DNA of 64,000 bases from Gallalistipes aquisgranensis (GCF_014982715.1 NZ_JADCJY010000002.1:186001-250000), one strand, 5' to 3'; positions 22,419-32,419 are shown, counted from the stretch's first letter. Numbers and translations: made by a program. Notes: generated by a model from the letters alone, not told the origin.

Positions 22419-25136
22419 CTACTTCCGACGTTCGAGAGAAACGACCCTGCGGCACAACTCACCCTCCTGCGTCACGCCTTCCAGTGTGACGTCGTAGGTC
22501 GACGGCCGGTCGGCCGTGTAAAACGACACCGTGGCGACACCGGTGGAATCGGTTTTGATCCGGGGGTCCCAGCAGATCGTGGTACGCAGGTCGGGCGTCC
22601 GGCTCTCGCGCACTTCAGCCACTTCATATTTGGGCTGATAGAACTGTTCCGGTTTTTTGTATCCCAAATGCTGCACCTTCGCCAGCGAAGGGAGCGCCGA
22701 TACCGACGAAGAGACCGAGGCCCCGTCCTTGAGCGAAATGAGAATCACGCCGCCCGAAGCCCCGAGTCCGAAGATGGCGGCCTCCGGCCCGGCCACCAGA
22801 TCGACCGACTGCACGTCCGCCATGTTGACCGCATCGAGCGATTCCGGCTCCACGGCCATTTCGTCGATATAGACCAACGGAGGATCGGTACTGTTCCTCA
22901 CGGATATGTCATGTCCTATCACACGCACTCCCGGAAGGGTCTGCAGCACGGCATAGATGTCCTGCCCCACATAACGGTCGATCACATCCTGCGGTATGGA
23001 ACGGGTGGGGCTCACGTTGTAGAGAAGATTCTTGTTCTCCCGGCGCTGCGTGGTGACCACGACCTCGCGCATGTCGATCACCCGCATCCCCCCTTCGTAA
23101 TAATAGCGCTCCTTGGACTGGTTCAGGAACGCTTCGGGAAGCGCACTTTCGCTCCGGCCCACCAACGGCCGGGGAATATGGACCTGTCGGGAGGGAAACA
23201 CCTCCGGACGAATGTTCAGGGAGACCGAACGGGTACCGCCCGACTTGTTCATCGCCTGCAGGATGAACGACGTGCTGTCGGCGAAATCCAGTCCCGACAT
23301 ATTGAAACGGTTGCTTCCCTCCAGCTGGAACACTTCCAGATAACGCGTGGTCGGCGAAAAGATCAGAATGGAAGGACGTTTGGCGGCTCCGCCGAAAAAT
23401 CCCGTGATGGAACCCGAAATGGACTGGCTCTCCTCCACCGCAAAACGTTTCGGAGGCAGATCCCCTTTCAGTATCTCCGGCAGGGAGAACCGCGTCCACC
23501 CCTGCGTCAGCATCAGCAGATCGAGACACCGCAGCGTTTCAGGTGCATCGTTCCGAAAATACCATCCGGGACTCTCGACATACCCTTTCAGATCGGAAGA
23601 GAGCAAGAGGCCCGAAAGGATATTCTCCTGTGTCGAATCCTGCACCACGGCATGACGGTCCGTCACCGAAAGAGCGAACGTTCCTACGGCCGGATTTCCC
23701 TGGCTGTCGGTCACTTTCAGTTTCAGCTCGACCCGCTCCCGTTTGTAATAGTCCGGTTTGTCCGCGGTCACGGCAGCCGCGGCTCCCCTCTTGCGGACGA
23801 ATACCAGCCGTTCGGAGACGGGGGCACCCGTCACCTTGTCCACCAGTGCGAAATGCGTGATGCCTTCCGGTAACTGTTCCGTACCGATCGCCTTGGCTCC
23901 TTCACCGCCGACGCGATCCAGCGCCACCATGATCTTCCCCCTCGAATGTACGATCAGTCCCAACCGTGACAGGTCCACGTCCGGAGTCGCATAAACCTGA
24001 TACAGCAACCGGCCCCGCATCTGCGCGACCCGAAGGGAGCATCCCGAAGCGGCCACGGGTGGCAGTTCGAACCGCTTGGTCTTCCCGCCCTCCGAAGTAA
24101 GCTCGGCATAATACCTCTTCCCCTGCTGGGCCAATATGTTGAACCGGCCCATCCCGAGATGCTCGGACTCCAGTTCCGCGATCTCCTCGCCCTCCTCGGA
24201 GAGAAGTCGTCCTTTCACCCCGACACCCAGTCCGTTGCTTCCGATCGCCTTGAAGGCCACGAGTTGCGCCGGACCCGGAATCAGATGCCCTCCTTCCGGG
24301 AAGAACTGCACATCGAAATCATCGCTGAACGCAGGAAGGTAGACCGTCCGGTCGAAATGGCGGTCGGGTTCGTCTATGACGAAACGGATCGAATTTTCCA
24401 GACTGTCGGCGGGCGGGGCGAACGAGATGCGGAACTCCCCCCGGTCGTCCGTCCTCTGATTGTAATTCCGTTCCCGACCCCCGAAACAGGTGCTGTAAAC
24501 GAGCCGCTGCCCGGCCAACGGGTCGAGCGCGCTGTTGGTCAGCCGGCACCGTACCTCGACCAGACTGTCGGCCGTCCATCCGTAGTCCACGGCGAGATTG
24601 ACGGCATCGTCGATCGGATTGACGATCCGTATGTTGCGCTCGAAAAAATAATCGGGTCCGTCGTTCTGCATCCACTGTGTATAAGCCCTCAGACAGTAAT
24701 CGCCCCACGGGAGGTCGGGCGACAGTTTCAGACAGTTGTGGAATCCCCACTCGTCCGCCTTGATCTTCACACGCTGGACGAGCGAATCGCGTCGGTCGAT
24801 CAGCTCCACATAGATGTACCTGGAAGCCGAAGTGGGGGTCAGCGTAATGGCGTTCACCAGAAATCCCTTGAACCAGATATTCTCTCCGGCGCTGTAATAG
24901 GGTTTGTCGGTCTGCAGATAGAGTTTCTCCGACACCCCCCGTCCATAGAATTTCATGAATCCGTCGAAAACGCGCTGTCCGAAACTCTCCGGAGCTTCGG
25001 AGACCGCCGTATCGGCCGGAATCTCTTTCGCCGACGGTTTCGCCGCGGCACGGGAAGCCTTCGGAGGACGTGCCTGCACGGCAAGGACACCGAAAAACAG
25101 GGCACAGAGCAACAGGAACCGGACGGATGTTTTCAT
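22419..25136 (-). CDS. Secreted MG2-domain protein with TonB-receptor plug domain
   Basis: 905 residues from the ATG at 25136; a longer in-frame start at 25217 would bury the signal peptide (MKTSVRFLLLCALFFG, residues 1-22). A macroglobulin MG2-like domain lies at about 70-140 (YLQTDKPYYSAGENIWFKG), further beta-sandwich domains follow, a plug-like domain at about 705-810 (EVVVTTQRRE, PLVYIDEM, ASGGVILISLKDG), and a C-terminal segment like the A2M end domain (FYTADRPSTYDVTLEG). There is no beta-barrel. Such proteins are common in Bacteroidota; function unknown, probably exposed in the periplasm or on the outer membrane. Confidence 0.85.
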   Translation of the reverse strand: MKTSVRFLLLCALFFGVLAVQARPPKASRAAAKPSAKEIPADTAVSEAPESFGQRVFDGFMKFYGRGVSEKLYLQTDKPYYSAGENIWFKGFLVNAITLTPTSASRYIYVELIDRRDSLVQRVKIKADEWGFHNCLKLSPDLPWGDYCLRAYTQWMQNDGPDYFFERNIRIVNPIDDAVNLAVDYGWTADSLVEVRCRLTNSALDPLAGQRLVYSTCFGGRERNYNQRTDDRGEFRISFAPPADSLENSIRFVIDEPDRHFDRTVYLPAFSDDFDVQFFPEGGHLIPGPAQLVAFKAIGSNGLGVGVKGRLLSEEGEEIAELESEHLGMGRFNILAQQGKRYYAELTSEGGKTKRFELPPVAASGCSLRVAQMRGRLLYQVYATPDVDLSRLGLIVHSRGKIMVALDRVGGEGAKAIGTEQLPEGITHFALVDKVTGAPVSERLVFVRKRGAAAAVTADKPDYYKRERVELKLKVTDSQGNPAVGTFALSVTDRHAVVQDSTQENILSGLLLSSDLKGYVESPGWYFRNDAPETLRCLDLLMLTQGWTRFSLPEILKGDLPPKRFAVEESQSISGSITGFFGGAAKRPSILIFSPTTRYLEVFQLEGSNRFNMSGLDFADSTSFILQAMNKSGGTRSVSLNIRPEVFPSRQVHIPRPLVGRSESALPEAFLNQSKERYYYEGGMRVIDMREVVVTTQRRENKNLLYNVSPTRSIPQDVIDRYVGQDIYAVLQTLPGVRVIGHDISVRNSTDPPLVYIDEMAVEPESLDAVNMADVQSVDLVAGPEAAIFGLGASGGVILISLKDGASVSSSVSALPSLAKVQHLGYKKPEQFYQPKYEVAEVRESRTPDLRTTICWDPRIKTDSTGVATVSFYTADRPSTYDVTLEGVTQEGELCRRVVSLERRK

Positions 25137-25276
25137 AGGGCAGAGGGTTTTGTCGGCACAGTCGTTTAAATTTAACTGCAATGTAAACATTTTCCGGCAA
25201 AAATGTCCATCCGCCACCGAACAATTTCAGGCAAAACGCCCGATTCAGCAGGTGAACCGGCATCCGCCTCCCCTCG

Positions 25277-26608
25277 CTACGAACGCCCCCACGCCTTTCC
25301 GGCGCGGGAGGGGTCGGCATCCCCGACGACCACGGTCGTAAAACGCTCCGGAACCAAATATTTGCGGGCCGTGGCCAACACCTCTTCGGGCGTCGTGCTG
25401 CGCACCCGCTCCAGAAAACGGCCGATGTAGCCGTTGTCCGTCCCGTTCTGCACATTTTCAATAGTGACGTCCGCAATTCCGAACGGACCGTCAAGAATCC
25501 GCATCACCTCTCCGGCCACGATGTTCTTTACCATCTGCAGTTCCCGTTCCTCCACCGCTTCGTTCCGAAGCCGCTCCATTTCGCGGAATATCTGATCCAC
25601 GGCGTCCTCCGCAGCCGCTGCGGCCACTTCGGTCGCTATCGCCATATATCCTTCGTACTCCAGGTTGACCATACCCGCGAAGACCCCGTAGGTATATCCC
25701 CGCTCCTCCCGCAGGTTGCGCACCAGCCTCGAACCGAAATAGCCGCCCAGAACGGTGGTCACCACCTGCATCGGGATGAAATCGGGATGGGTCCGGGGAA
25801 ACAGGCGTGTACCCACCCGCAGGGCCGATTGCAGGGCTCCCGGATGGCTGCCGAAAGCATAGCGGAGAGAGACGGGTTCCGCCATTCCGGAAAGCCCGGC
25901 CGCATCCCCCGCCGGCAGTTTTCCGGCCAGCGCGGCGATCCGCCGCCGGGCATCGGGATTCACGTCGCCGCTGGCTACCGCAAAACAGTTCCTCCCCGTG
26001 TAGTACCTGCGGTAAAAGCGGATCAGGTCGTCCCTTCCGAGCGTATCGTACCGTTCGGCCGGCGAAGATACCCCGTACGGATGTTCCGCCCCGAACAGCG
26101 TCCGGGAAAAGAGCTCCCGTGCCTGGAAAGCCACCTTCGTCCGCTCCACAGCAAGACGCTGTTTCTGTTTGGAACAATATGTCCGCACTTCGTCCTGCGG
26201 GAACTCCGGAGCCAGCAGGATCTCCTCTGCGACCTCCATCGTCTCCGCGAAGAAACGCGAAAGCGAACAGAAAGTCACCACGGCATAATCCCGGTCGGTG
26301 CTCACTTCGTAATAGGAGCCGTAAAAGTCGAGCCGTTCGGCGATCTGTGCCGCCGTAGACCTGCGCGATCCCTCGCTGAGCAGATTCACCGCCGCCGAAG
26401 CGGAGAAGGGCACCTCCTGCAACGAGGTTCCCGCCCGGAACACGAAGCTGACGCGGACCACCTCCTGTCCGGGAATATCGACCATATAGAGCCGCACGCC
26501 GTTGTCCAGCACGTCTTCGCAAACCGGCGGCATCTCGGCCCGGCCGGGCGTCACGATCGCAGGAGGCACCGGACGTCCGGCCCCCGTCGTATTCTCTTTT
26601 CCTTTCAT
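25277..26608 (-). CDS. M16 family peptidase-like protein, non-catalytic partner
   Basis: 443 residues from ATG 26608, whose ATG overlaps the stop of the gene before it (ATGA, 26605-26608). It has the M16 fold but the zinc site is lost: where HxxEH is expected it has SAAVNLLSEGS. The C-terminal Arg/Tyr pair that contacts substrate in M16 partners is kept (EERGYTYGVFAG). This is the pattern of two-gene M16B heterodimers, where one subunit carries zinc and the other the Arg/Tyr motif. No signal peptide, so cytoplasmic. Confidence 0.9.
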   Translation of the reverse strand: MKGKENTTGAGRPVPPAIVTPGRAEMPPVCEDVLDNGVRLYMVDIPGQEVVRVSFVFRAGTSLQEVPFSASAAVNLLSEGSRRSTAAQIAERLDFYGSYYEVSTDRDYAVVTFCSLSRFFAETMEVAEEILLAPEFPQDEVRTYCSKQKQRLAVERTKVAFQARELFSRTLFGAEHPYGVSSPAERYDTLGRDDLIRFYRRYYTGRNCFAVASGDVNPDARRRIAALAGKLPAGDAAGLSGMAEPVSLRYAFGSHPGALQSALRVGTRLFPRTHPDFIPMQVVTTVLGGYFGSRLVRNLREERGYTYGVFAGMVNLEYEGYMAIATEVAAAAAEDAVDQIFREMERLRNEAVEERELQMVKNIVAGEVMRILDGPFGIADVTIENVQNGTDNGYIGRFLERVRSTTPEEVLATARKYLVPERFTTVVVGDADPSRAGKAWGRS

Positions 26609-27879
26609 TCCGTTTCCGTTTTCGCATCCGCGGGCACCCCGTCGCCGGACGCCCGGTAAACGAGCGTCGAACTGCATTCCGGCACGAACACCTCCGCAGC
26701 ACACTCCATCAGCCGCTCCGGGGTGAGCGACCGGTATATCTCCACCTCCCGGTTGATCAGCGGCAGGTCGCCCAGCATTTCGTAAAACCCGAGGTTCATC
26801 GCCTTGTTCATCACATTGATCTCGCCGAAGGTGGTGTTCGCCTCGAACTTGTTCTTCACCTTCTCCGCCTCTGCCGCCCCGACGGGTTCCCGTTTCAGCG
26901 ACTCCAACTGCTCCCACAGGGCCGCTTCGGCCGCCTCCGGCTCCACTCCGGGCAACAGATTGCCCGTCACCACGAAAAGTCCGGGGTCCACGTCTCCCGT
27001 CACGTAGGCATTGGCGCTGGCGAACAGCCGTCCTTCCTGCACCAGTCGACGGTACAGCCGCGAGGACGTTCCCCCGGCCAGCAGATCGGAAATCATGTCC
27101 AACGGATAGAAATCCTTCCCCGTACGGCCGCACATCCTGAAAGCGACCGTCACCACCGTGGCCGGCACATCCCTTACCACCTCCAGCCTGCGGGAAACGG
27201 TCTGGAGCGGTTCCTGCGGAATCTCCGGCTTCGGATACGACACGTCGGGAAGGGGACCGAACCACTTTTCGGCCAATGCGAAGACCCGTTCCGGATCGAG
27301 ATCGGCCGCCACCGAAAGAATCGCATTCGAAGGATTGTAAAAACGGCGATAGAACTCCCTGACCTCCCGGAGCGTCGCCCCCGCGATGTGTTCCGGCGTG
27401 AGCCCGATGGTCGCCCACCGGTAGGGATGCTCCTTGAACGCGAGCGCCCGCAGCAACAGCCAGAGATCACCGTAAGGCTGGTTCAGATAACGCTGCTTGT
27501 ACTCCTCGATCACCACTTTCTTTTCCGCCTCCAGATTCTTCCGGTCGATTGCAAGTCCCGTCATCCGGTCGGATTCCAGCCACAGGGCGGTCTCCGTGTT
27601 GTCCACCGGAAGCGTGATGTAATAATCCGTGTAGTCGTTGTTGGTAAAGGCGTTGTTCTCCCCGCTGGCCATCTGGACCGGCACGTCGAAGTCGGGCACC
27701 TGCCCCGTTCCCCGGAACATCAGGTGCTCGAACAGGTGGGCGAACCCCGTGCGGTGCGGATCTTCATCGCGGGCCCCCACCCGGTAGAGCATGTTGACGG
27801 CGGCCATCCGGGAAAACTTCTCCCGGTGGGCCAGCACCGTAAGCCCGTTGGCGAGCGTATGTCTTTCGTAGGTTATCAT
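26605..27879 (-). CDS. M16 family zinc peptidase, catalytic subunit
   Basis: 424 residues from ATG 27879. The inverted zinc motif HxxEH is present as HLFEHLMF, with a downstream Glu in the EEYKQRYLNQPYGD region. It likely forms a heterodimer with the downstream zinc-less partner and degrades small unfolded peptides. No signal peptide is visible. The gene is coupled at both ends by ATGA overlaps: its start overlaps the mtgA stop (27876-27879), and its stop overlaps the start of the partner. Confidence 0.92.
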   Translation of the reverse strand: MITYERHTLANGLTVLAHREKFSRMAAVNMLYRVGARDEDPHRTGFAHLFEHLMFRGTGQVPDFDVPVQMASGENNAFTNNDYTDYYITLPVDNTETALWLESDRMTGLAIDRKNLEAEKKVVIEEYKQRYLNQPYGDLWLLLRALAFKEHPYRWATIGLTPEHIAGATLREVREFYRRFYNPSNAILSVAADLDPERVFALAEKWFGPLPDVSYPKPEIPQEPLQTVSRRLEVVRDVPATVVTVAFRMCGRTGKDFYPLDMISDLLAGGTSSRLYRRLVQEGRLFASANAYVTGDVDPGLFVVTGNLLPGVEPEAAEAALWEQLESLKREPVGAAEAEKVKNKFEANTTFGEINVMNKAMNLGFYEMLGDLPLINREVEIYRSLTPERLMECAAEVFVPECSSTLVYRASGDGVPADAKTETE

Positions 27880-28607
27880 CGTTTCTGTCTCTTTTTCGGA
27901 GCGGACGGATCGACCGGATGCTCGAAATCCACGGGCGGCAGTTTCCTCATCAGCGACCGGATGGCCGCCGACCGCCGCACCATGTAGGCGGACGGAGCCG
28001 CCAGATTCATACGCCGGGGATTGGGCAGGACCGTGGCGATCATCGCCGCATCGTAGTTGTTCAGATGCTCGGCCTCCTTGTCGAAAAAACGCCGGGCTGC
28101 CGCCTCCACTCCGTACACGTTCGGATGGGTCTCGATCACGTTCAGGTAGACCTCCACGATCCTCTGTTTGTTCCAGAACAGTTCGATCAGCACGGTGAAC
28201 CACCCCTCAACCCCCTTGCGCAGCCATGTCCGGTCGGGATAGCAGAAGACATTCTTGGCCGTCTGCTGACTGATCGTGCTGGCTCCCAGCTTCCTCTTAC
28301 GGTCCTTGCGGCGGTTGTGTTCCAGCGCCTTGTCGATCGCCTCCCAGTCGAATCCGTGATGGATCAGAAAATTATTGTCTTCGGAAGCCATCACCGCCTT
28401 GACCATTGACATGTTGATCCGGTGGAGCGGCCGCCAGCGCGAGTCGATCCGGACTCCTTCGTCGGACGCGTTTTCGAACAGCCTGATGATCTTCAGCGGG
28501 GTGAAAGTGACCGGCACCAGCCGCAGCATCAGCACATAACTCACCGAAAAGGAGAGAAAAAAGAGCGTGAAATAGACCACTATGCGTCCCAGATACTTCA
28601 TCGGCAA
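27876..28607 (-). CDS. mtgA: Monofunctional biosynthetic peptidoglycan transglycosylase
   Basis: 243-residue GT51 enzyme that polymerises lipid II. One N-terminal membrane anchor (residues about 8-30, IVVYFTLFFLSFSVSYVLML) is followed by the GT51 motifs: catalytic Glu in ASEDNNF, GASTISQQ, KNVF, and RIVEVYLNVIE. There is no transpeptidase domain. It is the first gene of the mtgA-M16-M16 operon. A -7 box lies about 35 bases upstream. Confidence 0.95.
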   Translation of the reverse strand: MPMKYLGRIVVYFTLFFLSFSVSYVLMLRLVPVTFTPLKIIRLFENASDEGVRIDSRWRPLHRINMSMVKAVMASEDNNFLIHHGFDWEAIDKALEHNRRKDRKRKLGASTISQQTAKNVFCYPDRTWLRKGVEGWFTVLIELFWNKQRIVEVYLNVIETHPNVYGVEAAARRFFDKEAEHLNNYDAAMIATVLPNPRRMNLAAPSAYMVRRSAAIRSLMRKLPPVDFEHPVDPSAPKKRQKR

Positions 28608-28641
28608 TTCCCGGACCGCAGCCGGGCTGAAAATTCCGTTG

Positions 28642-28649
28642 CAAATTTA
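28642..28649 (-). promoter_or_regulatory. -7 promoter element of the mtgA operon
   Basis: Minus-strand TAAATTTG fits TAnnTTTG; no -33 box at the right distance. RNA start expected near 28636. Confidence 0.5.
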
Positions 28650-28735
28650 ACCGAATTTCCGCAAAAAAGAGCGTTTCCCGCCGGCCGGGCCCGAAATTAT
28701 CCCTCCAGGGATAGGAAAATTACAGGAAAAAACGC

Positions 28736-28743
28736 TATCTTTG
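28736..28743 (+). promoter_or_regulatory. -7 promoter element of the PFOR gene
   Basis: TATCTTTG, an exact TAnnTTTG match; the -33 region is AT-rich but lacks TTTG. RNA would start near 28750, giving a leader of about 97 bases. The divergent gap 28608-28846 holds this and the mtgA element. Confidence 0.6.
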
Positions 28744-28846
28744 CGGTCGCAGGTACGTATCCGCGAATATCGTACCGGAGAGTGCTATCGGTAAATTATC
28801 GTAAAAACGCAACTCAATAAAAGCAAATCTTATTCTAAAAATTAAG

Positions 28847-31800
28847 ATGGGACAGAAAAAATTCATTACGTGTGACGGTAACTACGCCGCAGCCCACATC
28901 GCCTACATGTTCAGCGAGGTAGCTGCTATTTACCCCATCACACCGTCGTCCACGATGGCCGAATACGTGGACGAATGGGCGGCCGGCGGTCGCAAGAACA
29001 TCTTCGGCGAGACCGTCAAGGTGGTCGAAATGCAGTCGGAGGCAGGTGCCGCAGGAGCCGTTCACGGTTCGCTGCAGTCGGGTGCGCTGACCACGACCTT
29101 CACCGCATCGCAGGGTCTGCTGCTGATGATCCCCAACATGTACAAGATTTCGGGCGAGCTGCTCCCGGGCGTGTTCCACGTATCGGCGCGCGCACTGGCC
29201 GCACAGTCGCTCTCCATCTTCGGCGACCACCAGGACGTCATGGCCACCCGCCAGACCGGATTCGCCATGTTGGCCACCAGTTCCGTTCAGGAAGTGATGG
29301 ACCTGGCCGGCGTCGCCCACCTGGTCGCCATCAAGTCCCGCGTTCCGTTCCTGCACTTCTTCGACGGTTTCCGGACCTCCCACGAGATCCAGAAGATCGA
29401 ACTGATGGACCAGGAGGTGCTCGAAGGCCTGCTCGACAAAAAAGCGCTGGCCGAGTTCCGTGCCCGTGCACTGAACCCCGAACACCCCGTTACGCGCGGT
29501 ACGGCCCAGAATCCCGACATCTATTTCCAGACCCGCGAGGCTGCCAACAAATTCTACGACGCCGTGCCCGACATGGTCGCCGAGGCAATGAAGGAGATCA
29601 GCAAGATCACCGGACGCACCTACAAGCCCTTTACCTATTACGGGGCCCCCGATGCGGAAAACATCGTCATCGCCATGGGCTCCGTTACGGAGACGATCAA
29701 GGAGACGATCGACTATCTGAACGCACAGGGCGACAAGGTGGGTCTGATTACCGTACACCTCTACCGTCCGTTCTCGGCCAAATATTTCCTCGACGTGCTG
29801 CCCGCCAGCGTGAAACGCATCTGCGTACTCGACCGCACCAAGGAACCGGGAGCCAACGGCGATCCGCTTTACCTGGACGTGAAAGACGTTCTGTACGGAC
29901 AGAAAAACGCTCCGCTGGTCATCGGCGGCCGTTACGGTCTTTCGTCGAAAGACACCACTCCGGCCCAGATGCTGGCCGTATTCGCCAACCTGCGTGCCAA
30001 TGAGCCGAAGAACCAGTTCACGGTCGGCATCACCGATGACGTGACCTTCAAGTCGCTGCCCGTCGGCCAGGAGATTTCGCTGGCCAAACCCGGCACGTTC
30101 GAGGCTCTCTTCTTCGGTCTGGGTGCCGACGGTACGGTGGGTGCCAACAAAAACTCGATCAAGATCATCGGCGGTTCGACCGATAAATACTGCCAGGCCT
30201 ATTTCTCGTACGACTCGAAGAAATCGGGCGGTTACACCTCTTCGCACCTGCGTTTCGGCGACCAGCCCATCACGTCGCCCTATCTGGTGACCACCCCCGA
30301 CTTCGTGGCCTGCCACGTTCCCTCGTACGTTGACAAGTACGACGTACTGAAAGGTCTCAAGAAGGGCGGTTCGTTCCTGCTGAACAGCGTGCACGATGCC
30401 GAGACGACCAAGGCTTCGCTGCCCGACCACATGAAGAAATACCTGGCCGAAAACCAGATCAACTTCTATATCATCAACGCCACGAAGATCGCCGCAGAGC
30501 TGGGTCTGGGCAACCGCACCAACACCATCATGCAGTCGGCCTTCTTCAAGATCGCCAATGTGATTCCCTTCGACAAAGCCGTCGAGGAGATGAAGAAAGC
30601 CATCTACAAATCCTACGGCAAGAAAGGCGAGGACATCGTGAACATGAACTACGCCGCCGTGGACAAGGGCGGAGCCGAAGTGATCAAGGTAGAGGTTCCT
30701 GCCGAATGGGCCAGCCTCGAGGACAAGCCGATGGAAGGTTTCCACAATCCCCGCGCCACGGAATTCGTGACCAAGATCGTGGAGCCGATCAACGCCCTCA
30801 AGGGCGACGACCTGCCCGTGAGCGCCTTCAACGGCCGCGAAGACGGAACGTGGGAGAACGGCACCGCCCAATACGAAAAACGGGGTATCGCCGTGAACGT
30901 GCCGGAGTGGCTCGTGGACAACTGTATCCAGTGTAACCAGTGTGCCTACGTCTGCCCCCACGCAGCCATCCGTCCGTTCCTTATGACCGAGGAGGAGGCC
31001 GCCGCCGCACCCGAAGGCACTACCTGCAAGCAGGGCGTAGGCCCCACCAAGGAGTACAAGTTCCGCATCCAGGTGAGCCCGCTCGACTGTACGGGTTGCA
31101 GCAACTGCGTGGACGTCTGCCCGGCCCCGACCAAGGCGCTGAAAATGCAGCCGCTCGAATCGCAGCTCAAGGAGGAGGTTCGCTGGGAATACCTCAACTA
31201 CAAGGTGGGTTACAAGGACACCGTGGTGGACAAGACCAAGACCGTGAAAAACCTTCAGTTCGCACAGCCCCTGTTCGAATTCTCGGGAGCCTGCGCCGGT
31301 TGTGGCGAAACGCCCTATATCAAGGCCATCACCCAGCTCTTCGGCGACCGCATGATGGTAGCCAACGCCACGGGATGTACCTCGATTTACAGCGGTTCCG
31401 CTCCTTCGACCCCCTACTGCACCAATGCTCAGGGTCAGGGTCCCGCATGGGCCAACTCGCTGTTCGAGGACAACGCCGAGTTCGGTCTGGGTATGCACAT
31501 CGGTGTCGAGAAACTGCGCGACCGCGTAGCCGAGAAGATGAAATATGCCATCGAGAACTGCTCCGAGTGCTCGGCCGAACTGAAAGCCGCCATGGGCGAA
31601 TGGCTGGAAGGCAAGGACAACAGCGCCCTGAGCGCTGCCGCCAGTGCCAAGCTGATCCCGATGATGGAGGCCTGCGGATGCAAGACCTGCAAGGAACTGC
31701 TCGATCTGAAACAATATTTCGTGAAGAAGTCGCAGTGGATCATCGGCGGCGACGGTTGGGGTTACGACATCGGCTTCGGCGGTGTGGACCACGTACTGGC

Positions 31801-32392
31801 TTCGGGTCAGGACGTCAACATTCTGATCGTCGACACCGAGGTTTACTCCAACACCGGCGGACAGTCGTCGAAAGCCACCCCCGTGGGTGCCGTGGCCAAA
31901 TTCGCTTCGGCCGGTAAACGGATCCGCAAGAAGGATATCGGCGCCATCGCCATGACCTACGGTTACGTTTATGTGGCACAGGTTTCGATCGGCGGCAGCC
32001 AGAACCAGTTGTTCCAGGTGCTGAAAGAGGCCGAGGCCTATCCGGGCCCATCGCTCATCATCGCATACGCTCCCTGTATCAATCACGGTATCAAGGGCGG
32101 CATGACCCGCACGCAGACCGTCGGCAAGGAGGCTGTTGAGTGCGGATACTGGCACCTGTGGCGTTACAACCCGCAGCTGGAAGCCGAAGGCAAGAACCCC
32201 TTCAAGTACGACTCGAAAGAGCCCGATTGGAGCAAGTTCCAGGCCTTCCTGAACAAGGAGGTTCGCTATACGTCATTGCTCAAAGCCTTCCCGGCAGAGG
32301 CACAGGAACTGTTCGCCGCAGCCGAGGAAAATGCAAAATGGCGTTACGAAACCTACCAGCGTCTGGCTAAAATGAGTTACGACAAAGAGTAG
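28847..32392 (+). CDS. nifJ: Pyruvate:ferredoxin (flavodoxin) oxidoreductase
   Basis: 1181-residue homodimer-type PFOR that converts pyruvate and CoA to acetyl-CoA, CO2 and reduced ferredoxin. The N-terminal TPP pyrimidine domain starts ITCDGNYAAAHIAYMFSEVAAIYPITPSS. Two 4Fe-4S ferredoxin motifs lie near 695-760 (CIQCNQCAYVCPH; CTGCSNCVDVCP). The proximal cluster cysteines start at CAGCGETPY near 815. The TPP-Mg site is GDGWGYDIGFGG with VYSNTGGQ. Single-gene unit with its own promoter and a strong terminator; central to anaerobic fermentation. Confidence 0.97.
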   Translation: MGQKKFITCDGNYAAAHIAYMFSEVAAIYPITPSSTMAEYVDEWAAGGRKNIFGETVKVVEMQSEAGAAGAVHGSLQSGALTTTFTASQGLLLMIPNMYKISGELLPGVFHVSARALAAQSLSIFGDHQDVMATRQTGFAMLATSSVQEVMDLAGVAHLVAIKSRVPFLHFFDGFRTSHEIQKIELMDQEVLEGLLDKKALAEFRARALNPEHPVTRGTAQNPDIYFQTREAANKFYDAVPDMVAEAMKEISKITGRTYKPFTYYGAPDAENIVIAMGSVTETIKETIDYLNAQGDKVGLITVHLYRPFSAKYFLDVLPASVKRICVLDRTKEPGANGDPLYLDVKDVLYGQKNAPLVIGGRYGLSSKDTTPAQMLAVFANLRANEPKNQFTVGITDDVTFKSLPVGQEISLAKPGTFEALFFGLGADGTVGANKNSIKIIGGSTDKYCQAYFSYDSKKSGGYTSSHLRFGDQPITSPYLVTTPDFVACHVPSYVDKYDVLKGLKKGGSFLLNSVHDAETTKASLPDHMKKYLAENQINFYIINATKIAAELGLGNRTNTIMQSAFFKIANVIPFDKAVEEMKKAIYKSYGKKGEDIVNMNYAAVDKGGAEVIKVEVPAEWASLEDKPMEGFHNPRATEFVTKIVEPINALKGDDLPVSAFNGREDGTWENGTAQYEKRGIAVNVPEWLVDNCIQCNQCAYVCPHAAIRPFLMTEEEAAAAPEGTTCKQGVGPTKEYKFRIQVSPLDCTGCSNCVDVCPAPTKALKMQPLESQLKEEVRWEYLNYKVGYKDTVVDKTKTVKNLQFAQPLFEFSGACAGCGETPYIKAITQLFGDRMMVANATGCTSIYSGSAPSTPYCTNAQGQGPAWANSLFEDNAEFGLGMHIGVEKLRDRVAEKMKYAIENCSECSAELKAAMGEWLEGKDNSALSAAASAKLIPMMEACGCKTCKELLDLKQYFVKKSQWIIGGDGWGYDIGFGGVDHVLASGQDVNILIVDTEVYSNTGGQSSKATPVGAVAKFASAGKRIRKKDIGAIAMTYGYVYVAQVSIGGSQNQLFQVLKEAEAYPGPSLIIAYAPCINHGIKGGMTRTQTVGKEAVECGYWHLWRYNPQLEAEGKNPFKYDSKEPDWSKFQAFLNKEVRYTSLLKAFPAEAQELFAAAEENAKWRYETYQRLAKMSYDKE

Positions 32393-32419
32393 TAGTCTCC
32401 CGGAATTCGAATTCCGTAC

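Noticed and set aside
21222-23873. 883-codon plus-strand frame across two minus-strand genes
   Set aside because: It crosses the gap between the flippase-like and MG2/plug genes, which both have signal or membrane segments and family motifs on the minus strand; the plus-strand translation is low in hydrophobics and repetitive in Arg, His and Gly.
26605-28203. Longer starts of the M16 peptidases (27418 and 28203)
   Set aside because: They extend into the neighbouring genes; the family starts coincide with ATGA overlaps at 26608 and 27879.
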